From contig NW_025930738.1 in assembly GCF_000764305.2 (NCBI RefSeq), positions 62,001 through 126,000 of the forward strand: a DNA stretch of 64,000 nucleotides. The letters run 5' to 3'. Position numbers and translations under genes: made by a program. Positions 56,501 through 64,000 of this stretch are shown piece by piece. The notes beneath the pieces are model-generated. The model was not told where the DNA came from, ran no database searches, and was given only the letters and a program-made list of their open reading frames with translations. This stretch comes from Hyalella azteca. Its lineage: Eukaryota > Arthropoda > Malacostraca > Amphipoda > Hyalellidae. How positions within the stretch are numbered: the stretch's first letter is position 1; every line of letters starts with the position of its first letter.

Positions 56501-58679
56501 GAGCTGGTGGCAAGGGAACTCGGCTGGCATTGTGGACTTCACTAATACGGAGGCCGTGTCGTGGTGGACTGGTCGCCTGCGAGACATCCAGGCCACGACG
56601 GGCATGGATGGCTTCAAGTTCGACGCTGGTGAGACCAGCTGGCTTCCTGACGTCTTCACTCTCAACGCTCCTGTCGAGAAATGGCCTAACGTCTACACCA
56701 CCAGGTACCTTCAGGAGGAAAGCTATAGACTCCTGCTACCAATCCTTTCTTTCTTTTTTTCTCTCTTTATTTTTTTTTACTTCTTTATTTCTTTCTTTTC
56801 TTCTCTCTCTTTCTTTGCAGGGTGGCCATACTGGATGAATTTGAAGCCTCTAGTATGCCAGAAGGATGGTTCCAAGTCACAGAGAGTTATTAGTCAACTT
56901 TTGGTCTGAAACGCTGTTTTCCCATGGTAGTTGACTAGTTGTATCGACTTCGGTTGCCGAAAACTTCTCGAATTGGCAAAAGTCGCTTATACAAACACAT
57001 AAAAAGACACTAAGCTAATCGCATAACGATTTCAAATCCTGCTCTGCATTATATTTTCCAGTTTACTACTCGAAAGCAGATCCATTGTAACTCTTGTCGA
57101 ACAAATTTCTTCTTCTTCGAATACTTCTTTGTACCATAAACTTTAATGAAGATTAAATGTTAATGTTCCATGAAACCGACAGAATACGGTTAAGATCTCA
57201 ATCATTCCCATTAAGTGAATTAAGCTGGATCAAGATTTGGTCATCAGCTCAATTACTTTTACTGAAATTTTAATTAATGGTATTATAATTTTTATTTTAA
57301 AATGCATCGTTGACGTCCAGTTATGTGGACGTTGTGTCGTCGTTTGGGGGCTTAACGGAGGTGCGGTCAGGCCGTCACAACCAGGCCGCCCCAATCTTCT
57401 TCAGAATGCTGGACAAGAACTCCAACTTCCAGAACCTCAACGGACTCAAGACGCTCATACCTACTCTCCTGCATTTCGGTAAGAACCTGACATTATTTCG
57501 TCTGTGACTTAGAGACTAGTAGAGTGTATGTATTTTAATTAAACAAAACCCTCAAAATATTTGAAATTTTTTAATTAAATTCCGATAATTTAGAGATTTT
57601 TTGTCAAAGACTTTATTCGTGGAATAACCAACTAAATATACTAGATGGAATCACCACTGAACTCTATGTCACCACTATGATTATAATTTTTAAGTTTCCT
57701 GCTAAATGCAGTGGAATGTCTATATTACTGGCGTTACACATTTATTTCTGTAATTTATTTCGAAAATTCAATAGGGATCCTGGGTTACCCTTATGTGCTT
57801 CCCGACATGATCGGAGGGAACGCTTACGGCGGCCAGCCCAGTGACGAGCTCTTCGTTCGCTGGACGCAAGCGAACTCCCTCATGCCGGTTCTCCAGTTCT
57901 CGCTCTTGCCCTGGAGATTTGGGAGCATTGTCAGTTACTTTAATTCACTAGTTGACACAATCTGCTAATTGTTTTTAATGAAGTATAATGTGTTTTAGGG
58001 AGTTTGCTAATGGGCTCTGATGATTTCTTCGTTGGTTGATAAATATTCAGTCGTAACTTTTTTCGTGCAGGCCGAAGAGGTGGCCTTGAACGTATCTCGC
58101 CTACACGTCGAGTTGACACCGCAACTTCTACGCGTAAGATATCAATATAAACAGAAGATATGAACTTATTTTAGGGTAGCTCAAAAGTCTAATGTTCGAA
58201 AATCCTTATCATTTTCCAATGAAAACGTGAATTTTTTATACTGTTCCAGGCAGCACAAGAAGCGACCGTTTCTGGCGCTCCCATCAACAGGCCGACGTGG
58301 TGGCTCTGCCCTCTGGACGAGGCTTGCCTTATCGCCGATCAACGTCAGTTTTGTTTGTCTAAAAAATGTGTAGTTTCGTTGTATTTATTGTTATATGCTG
58401 CGTGCAGCTTTTTACACCTATATTGTAGTTTATTTATCCTTTGGTATCTTTTAATATTCATAGTAATTACTCTCAGTTTTTATACCTGCGACAGAGTACC
58501 TCCTGGGCGACGATATCGTGGTTGCGCCGATCACCGAGGAAGGGGCGACAGAGAAGGAGGTGGTGCTGCCACCTGGTGACTGGGTGGCCAACGTCGACGG
58601 TGCGACCTACACTGGGCCCGCCACTGTCCTCTTCACTGGAGTAACTCTCGACAAGTTTGTCTACCTCACCAGGGCGTGA
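53487..58679 (+). CDS. MYORG: Glycoside hydrolase family 31, MYORG-like (13 exons, 5' incomplete)
   Basis: GH31 enzymes cleave alpha-linked sugars by a retaining mechanism; MYORG-type members act inside the secretory pathway and human MYORG has been described as an alpha-galactosidase. The exons join in frame to 608 codons: an N-terminal beta-sandwich (HWYGGGEQFTQPWPI, AYWISSQGLAVY), the TIM barrel (IEIDDNWETCYG, LWIHPFIN, DGFKFDAGE, LPDMIGGNAYGG), and a C-terminal beta domain (YLLGDDIVVAPI). The nucleophile Asp of KFDAGE (56622-56624) and the acid/base Asp of DMIGGN (57804-57806) are both present, so it looks catalytically competent. Human MYORG is 714 residues; about 100 N-terminal residues with the membrane anchor are not found. 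The stop is TGA at 58677-58679, with AATAAA at 58775. Confidence 0.92.
53756..53957 (+). CDS. GH31 exon 2
   Basis: Acceptor TATCCAG, donor TTG|GTGGGC, phases 1 to 2: VDMGLAIPPGTPTNPCEVPG, CVEYVGEAQLSI, ending LKDCVILKGHW. It joins exactly to W-YGGGEQ in the next exon. Confidence 0.88.
54263..54422 (+). CDS. GH31 exon 3
   Basis: Acceptor CACAG, donor GTGAGC, phases 2 to 0, 53 codons: YGGGEQFTQPWPIEQKPRPE then YGGVTEAYWISSQGLAVY. HWYGG.E...QPWPI is the MYORG-branch signature. Confidence 0.92.
54623..54784 (+). CDS. GH31 exon 4
   Basis: Acceptor CTCAG, donor GTGATA, 54 codons in phase 0: VPDEVPLFLSLVDADADGVA then LILRYSVCSADDVRQ. Confidence 0.88.
55191..55364 (+). CDS. GH31 exon 5
   Basis: Acceptor TTCCAG (the AG at 55170 would bring in TGA), donor GTTATT, 58 codons in phase 0: VHEATLPKFYSFPSGIPDEK then RDTVWTTWAEYKTEIND. 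P.W.TWA.YK is the barrel entry in the MYORG branch. Confidence 0.9.
55715..55810 (+). CDS. GH31 exon 6
   Basis: Acceptor TTTTAG, donor GTGAGT, 32 codons in phase 0: IEIDDNWETCYGNAEFNTDR then FSDAKAMVDELH. EIDD.WE is a conserved substrate-site strand. Confidence 0.92.
55970..56065 (+). CDS. GH31 exon 7
   Basis: Acceptor CTCACAG, donor GTATTC, 32 codons in phase 0: ALGFRVTLWIHPFINDDCEA then FAYADARGYFVK. LGFR.TLW.HPF.N is nearly invariant in this branch. Confidence 0.92.
56475..56704 (+). CDS. GH31 exon 8 (catalytic nucleophile)
   Basis: Acceptor GTACAG, donor GTACCT, phases 0 to 2: LTSWWQGNSAGIVDFTNTEA, then MDGFKFDAGETSWLPD. Asp in KFD is the GH31 nucleophile. After the donor, a long pyrimidine tract and CAG at 56819 could be used by an alternative end exon. 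Confidence 0.93.
57321..57478 (+). CDS. GH31 exon 9
   Basis: Acceptor GTCCAG, donor GTAAGA, phases 2 to 1: YVDVVSSFGGLTEVRSGRHN then GLKTLIPTLLHFG. EVRSG.HNQ is conserved in the MYORG branch. Confidence 0.92.
57775..57929 (+). CDS. GH31 exon 10 (acid/base)
   Basis: Acceptor AATAG, donor ATT|GTCAGT, phases 1 to 0: ILGYPYVLPDMIGGNAYGGQ then WTQANSLMPVLQFSLLPW. Asp of DMIGGN is the general acid/base. Confidence 0.93.
58071..58133 (+). CDS. GH31 exon 11
   Basis: Acceptor GTGCAG, donor GTAAGA, 21 codons in phase 0: AEEVALNVSRLHVELTPQLL. It continues the last barrel helix. Confidence 0.88.
58250..58343 (+). CDS. GH31 exon 12
   Basis: Acceptor TTCCAG, donor GTCAGT, phases 0 to 1: AAQEATVSGAPINRPTWWLC then PLDEACLIADQ. 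G.PI.RP.WW..P is typical of GH31. Confidence 0.9.
58495..58679 (+). CDS. GH31 exon 13 (stop)
   Basis: Acceptor GCGACAG, phase 1: QYLLGDDIVVAPITEEGATE, VVLPPGDWVANVDGATY, and stop TGA after LTRA. FL.GDD.LVAP...G...R.V.LP.G.W is the standard GH31 C-terminal beta domain. Confidence 0.93.
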
Positions 58680-58774
58680 GAGTAACGTAGGCTTCGAGAC
58701 GCTCAGATCAAGATCAACCATACGCAGTGGCATGAAATTTTTGACACTAGAAGATTTTTCAAATATGGTTTCAA

Positions 58775-58780
58775 AATAAA
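58775..58780 (+). terminator. Poly(A) signal AATAAA of the GH31 gene
   Basis: AATAAATAAA about 95 bases after the stop codon, the first canonical signal downstream. Confidence 0.6.
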
Positions 58781-61555
58781 TAAACCTCGTCTTTAGCTGA
58801 ATTTTTTTTTAAAACCTAATTTATGTCAATGTATTGCATGCACATGTACTTTTTCATGTACATGAACATTTTCAGCGTAAGGATGCGTGTTCTTCTGGAA
58901 GCGGCTCGTTATGCGTCAACTGTCCATTAATTTCAAATGTGCTAGAGCGCAGTTAATTAACGAATAAGCTTCGCACCAACTTATTCCTTTCGCCGACAGC
59001 TTTTTTTGATTTTCCGCATCATATAGATCATGGAAGCTGCACCTTTTGAGAATTTTTGCTCCAAATTTTCGTTCTTTTATGACAGCATAAATCGATGCAA
59101 TAACTTGAAAGAGAGAGAGAGAGATATATAGAAGGCAAACTCGTAATAAAACAAACGGTTCTTTTGACGTTTTATTAAGCAATACTAGAATCTCCTACAA
59201 AGCGAACGGTACGAACGTATACCTAGTCAGCTGCAGTCAATCATTGCTCATGTTCCAACCAAATAACACGAAATTTTACCTCGAGGAAACATACATCTAA
59301 AATTTAGCTGGTCATGAATATTCCAGAACACACACACAGCGTCAGAGTTCATTACACTGACTGTGGCCGCGAGGACCTAAAACATTCAGCAGCGTACAGA
59401 ACTAGGCGACTTCCTAACAGATAATTGTGTCATTTGTTGCTGAACAGATTATTGACGCATCTGTTGCTGCATCATGTTCTTCTTCTATGGACGTTTTTAA
59501 AAAATAGCGAGTTATAACATCTATCAAGTTGGAGTGACAAAATTCGACAAGAAGTTTATATCGTGCCGACATTAGTCGTTCACCGCAAAAGAGATGCAGT
59601 TTTATTTTTATTTTTTCACCACAGAGACTACAACGGAAATGTCAGGGTCAAAATATGGCAGTGTATATTCGGGACTAAACGAGTACCATTGGGAAATGCA
59701 AACGCCCATCAAACAAGTTGAAATTATAATACGAAAAAATACATGCTGAAGTAAGTTGAAATTTTCCCATCGATATGGACGTTGAGTTTTTGCTGAGAAA
59801 AGCCCCACAAGCTGCACGTAAAGTATACAAGTAGGAAAGGTTTTCATGCATGCGACGGCCTCGCTATAAATATGAACCTCAGATGATTCAACACCTGAAA
59901 TAAAAGGATTTGCGTAAATTACTTCAATAAAGCAAGAGGGCTCCTTGTGTAACTCTATATTATTCCCATACATGAATATCGGGCTGCAACACCACTATAT
60001 TTACGGTACAATCTTACTTTTTGGCGATTTAAAATTCTTAATCGTCATACAAAAAATTTTGATAGAATACTGGCTGACCGATAAATGGATCAGTCTCCAC
60101 ACACTTTCATAACTCGTTTAGTAGGCTTCATCATTATCACTCGCAAACGATAGAACTTCAACCGCAATTTTAGTATGAACAATCACAATCCTCACCCATG
60201 CACGGTATGCACAGACTCGTCATTCTCGCAATTGTTGTTTAGCACTTAAATGGACCAATTTCCTGGCTCAGCTCACCATCATTCTTGAGAATAGCCAAGC
60301 GACTTTTAACTTGTCTCTACAGCTATGACCAGAACGCTACGGTCACTGCATCAACGCTAACCAACAAGTCACGCTACTTCCAATCTACACTTCTTCATCT
60401 ATTTCATCAATCAACAGTAAGCATCAATAACAATTAAGGCATCAAGCGATTTATTTAGCATGCATAAGGATATCTTAAATCCTTAATTGTCAGAAACTTC
60501 AACAAGGACAATAAGGTTCCTAAAGGTTAAAGCGACTAATTTCTCAATCATTTCGATCTGTCAAGTTAACATAAAGAATAGATCTAGGTGTAATTTCATG
60601 AGTTGAATATGCGCTGATATGCACGCACGCTTCAAATTATAAGGCAAACTAAAGCTTCAATCTGACAAGCGCATCTAGATTGCGGCTATTCAATTTATCG
60701 AACAGTTCAATGCGTTCTAATTTCACATGGCTGTGTATTGATGTCAGAAATTCTTACAATGTAACTGTCTCTTTATGGAAACAGTATATAAAAAATATCA
60801 AAACATAATTCACAGTTTGGAAACATCAGCGAGTTCGCCATCGCGAAAATAACAGAAAAATTCTGTCTGCCAAAAAAGTCAACTATGTTCGTCATTTGTT
60901 AACGTGTCCTTACAACTAAGTATTACAACTTTATCAACAGATATATTAACCATCGTCAATGATATTCGTACCTAAAGGTTAATGTAACCAATACGAAAGG
61001 GTTATTACAGGATTGGTTCATTTGATTCTAAATTGTATTCATGGGCACCGCGATGCGATCAATCCAGCATCACATGACTTGGATTCAACCGCGGTTGAGG
61101 TCCATAGTTTGGCCGGATCATCAGTGTTGTACATGGACGATTTATTACAACAAAAATATTACAAATAATAAACTCATGTATTTTGCGACATGCTATTTTG
61201 GTATTGAACATTATTTATTATGATATAAAACATTTAAAGCAGAGGTAAAACCTAAATTTCAACGAAAGCTTCTTATCACGAAAAATTTAAGACAACGGCC
61301 AGCGGCAGCAGTTTGTTTTGAGAGAGGGAAAAGATTTTGTGATTACAATTGGTTTATACCGAGCCTCTTAGTATTGATGTTAAGAGAAAGCCAATATTAA
61401 GGCTGCTGGCAAAGAATAACTTATAAATATTTGTGGCGTTTGTAAGAATAATAGTACTAATGTAATAGCCATAGGTATAAAGCTAAAATAAGTACAACAA
61501 AAAAAACACTAAGCATAAGCAAATAACAAAACTATTAATGATCACTAAGGTAATT
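58781..61555. other. Intergenic stretch
   Basis: AT-rich, with a short (GA)n run near 59111-59122. No gene recognised; the ORF at 59608-59973 on the minus strand has no family signature. Confidence 0.5.
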
Positions 61556-61765
61556 GCACTAGGAAAATCCAAGTACGCAGGCACTAAGCGGAACTAAGTT
61601 CAGGCACTGGGCGTAACTAAACATACATACACGTTAAAGCCCATAAAGCGAAACTTAGTACGAGCCCGTAAGCAAAACTAAGTATTAGAAGTAAGCCTAA
61701 TTAAATATGAGCAGTAAGCGTAATTAGGTATGGGTACTAAGCACAACCAAACACAACCATACGCA
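61556..61765 (+). repeat. Degenerate AAGCGTAACTAA-type tandem repeat
   Basis: Irregular units of about 30-35 bp sharing (A/G)AGC(A/G)(A/T)AACTAAGTA. It is old and diverged. Confidence 0.5.
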
Positions 61766-63400
61766 TCTGGTACAACCAAAAGTAGAAACAGGCACGAGGA
61801 AAAAGTAGACAAATTTGGCCGGAAATTCAGTGGACATGACAAACTCCGAGTCGCTAAGAGACGCAGCAAATGCGTCTACTGACATGCACAGCGTAAAATA
61901 GGGCCCATGAGCAGCGCTCGAATGGGAGAACCTTTCATACTGGCACCATGAGATACCTAAATAATATTGCCCCTTATAAATAATAATATCGAGCCAAGCT
62001 CGTCATAACTGCCCAATTTGTTTGTTTGTAAAGTTCAGTGGTTGAATATTAGTAGAAAATAAACGAAATCTATTAAAATTTCACAGGGACAAAAACATCT
62101 AAAGTGAAATTTAAGAATGAAAAAGATCAAGACACGACACGTCCCACCATTCTTCCATGTGAAGCTATTTAAGTACCGTAGTTCCTGAAATAGTGATTAT
62201 TATATATTATACGCTTTTTTAAGTTCATCTCTATACATTCATACAATTTACACTAAAAAACAATTCCATAAGTTCACGAAATGAGCTTTCAGCGGACGAA
62301 ATGAAGCTTACGATGAAAAATTTAGCTAAATATAATCAATAGATTCAGCGTCACACTATCCATAGACGTGATAATTACATGGACACATGTTAATGAACAT
62401 TCATTTTCTTCACTCCCTGAGCAAGGCTACTCCATTAATGAATGAGATAAACAGGCTCGAACAAATATACAAAACGCAGACCTACCAGAATAAATAAATA
62501 GGTATCCCGGTCAACGAAAAAAACATATCACAGGTTAAATTCAAATATATCCACAATATAAGATCGATAAGTGCATATGTAATATCAAACAAGTTTCAGA
62601 TTATCCTCACTTAAGATAATTCAACGAAGCTAAACTCTTAAAGCAAACTAAGATAGTCAGGGGAAAACTTTATTGATTTGAAATCAAGTGCGATGACGCT
62701 TGAACATCTCTGGCTAACTAAATATCAAATTAATGCCGTACTTAAATACTTGTTTTAAATGTGGTACAAAAATCCAGGGCATCATCTGCTTGAGAAATAG
62801 CGTAGAGAATCCGCAATGCGGCAATCTTTGCCGACGTATATTAAAAATAGCCTTCATATTTGTTTTGAAGGCTCGTATCAGTAATACTGATAACACAACC
62901 CGAGAGTTACTAGAGAACACACTACTCGTTACAAGTGACAGTTAGAAAACGTTCATAGCAAAATAGAGAACATCAATGAAGTGGAAACCAACGTAGCTCA
63001 GAATAAAATCGGATAGTTTTCAATAAGGAACTCACTGCTGCCTGGAGCAGAAGATTCTAGTTTTGGAGACACTCAAAAATTAGGACAATCATAATTTGAA
63101 CATTAAAAAAATGCTATAAGATTTACATCGTTTCTGCCCGTCGGTAAGAACACGGGGCCAGAACGTAATGAGATTTAAAACGGCGCATAACGCAATGTAA
63201 ATCACCATACAAAAGTCGTCCCATAAAAATTAAAAGCTCGAATAAAAATCCGTGCAATGACAATACCTAAGATGAAAAGTATCAACCGAAACACAGTAAA
63301 AAAAAGAATTACTATTGAAATTAGTTGTTGTTAAGGTAGAAGATTTATCGTCAATCAATCTTTGCGATCTGGAAATAGGATGTTACTAAGAGGTGATGGA
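61766..63400. other. Intergenic stretch, 3' flank of the next SLC9B copy
   Basis: AT-rich, nothing recognised. The 3' UTR of the gene whose last exon is 63401-63523 must lie in its right part. Confidence 0.45.
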
Positions 63401-63523
63401 TTAGACGGTGTCAGAGGGTGCTGGTTGACGAGCACGCTGCAGGAGTCTGGGGGCGGAGGTCATGATGGCGATGGCCCCGATGGGCGCCGTGATCAAGATC
63501 ACCAGCACAGCGATGGTCAGCAC
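63401..63523 (-). CDS. SLC9B: SLC9B copy C, last exon (rest beyond the window)
   Basis: Acceptor CTGCAG, 41 codons, stop TAA: VLTIAVLVILITAPIGAIAI then MTSAPRLLQRARQPAPSDTV. It is closer to the vertebrate SLC9B2 end (VLTVAFLSILITAPIG) than the last exon at 36080. Only this exon lies within the window on the same strand. Confidence 0.88.
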   Translation of the reverse strand: MLTIAVLVILITAPIGAIAIMTSAPRLLQRARQPAPSDTV

Positions 63524-64000
63524 CTGCAGCACCGTCATGGTAGTTAATGAAATTAAACCACAACTTGTTTGAGATTCGAATGACGACGAAACTACATTAT
63601 CCGAAACTTTGATACCAGCTGTAAAGATCATGACCAGCTTTACTATAGTTCAAATGCATCTCTAGCTAATTGATCATAAAAAAAATGTCGTGTCACTTAC
63701 AACGAGCATAGCATGAGAGCTGAACTAATATCATAAAAAATAGCACTAACATTGGATGAAAACTGTTTATCAGACAAAGAACTAATAACACGTAGGATGA
63801 CCACAGTTCATTACCAACAGAAATGGAGAAGATATGAAATTTTTGAAATTGTAGCTCCTAAATAAATATTCTTCAACCCGAACTTTATGGGCTAGTAAAT
63901 TTCTAATCAATGATTCTACTGTCTCAAACACAGCAGGATTCTGGTATCTGTGTCGGGATCCTGGTATCTGGGGCCCAGTGGTATCCTGGATACAGTGACG
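63524..64000. other. Intron of SLC9B copy C
   Basis: Presumed intron. The last about 70 bases repeat CTGGTATC(C/T)(T/G)G three to four times. Confidence 0.5.

Overview
This is eukaryotic nuclear DNA from an arthropod, most likely a crustacean. Every protein-coding gene is split into many short exons with GT-AG introns. The introns and intergenic DNA are AT-rich and full of minisatellites, SINE/LINE remnants and GGTTAGG-rich tracts. The species cannot be named from the sequence. The assembly is a draft: it has a 520-base N gap (4487-5006), single Ns at 8001 and 53725, and an uncleaned Nextera/Tn5 adapter junction at 38553-38590.

Layout. (1) 1330-32659, minus strand: a molybdo-flavoenzyme gene of the aldehyde oxidase/xanthine dehydrogenase family, aldehyde-oxidase type, about 1,370 residues in 29 recognisable exons. 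Almost all splice sites and phases could be fixed by reading. It carries two possible lesions: an in-frame TAA at the end of exon 11, and missing sequence at the exon 2/3 border. (2) Inside the 3' part of that gene, about 1.08 kb holding exons 27 and 28 occurs twice, nearly identical (1759-2850 and 9738-10816). Between the two copies lies a degenerate fragment of an SLC9B (NHA-type Na+/H+ antiporter) gene, 5985-9155. (3) 36080-44152, minus: a nearly complete SLC9B gene of ten exons. (4) 53487-58679, plus: a glycoside hydrolase family 31 gene of the MYORG-like branch, 13 exons, N-terminal exon(s) not found. (5) 63401-63523, minus: the last exon of a further SLC9B paralogue that continues past the right edge.

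Repeats. Several tandem arrays sit on exon-intron junctions and repeat the splice site itself. The clearest is a 12-unit, 42-bp array grown from the 5' splice site of aldehyde oxidase exon 20. Others touch exons 24, 10 and 23 and two SLC9B exons. Also present are two copies of a tRNA-derived SINE, a palindromic MITE-like element, two LINE coding remnants plus LINE-type 3' tails, and three copies of a hairpin-ended element with a TCTG/TCCG core.

The genes do not form an operon or obvious pathway: a detoxification/pigment-type oxidase, cation/proton antiporters and a secretory-pathway glycosidase are simply neighbours, with the antiporter locally multiplied. I saw no convincing new molecular system. 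The items most worth following up are the splice-junction minisatellites, the duplication enclosing the antiporter fragment, and the adapter artefact.
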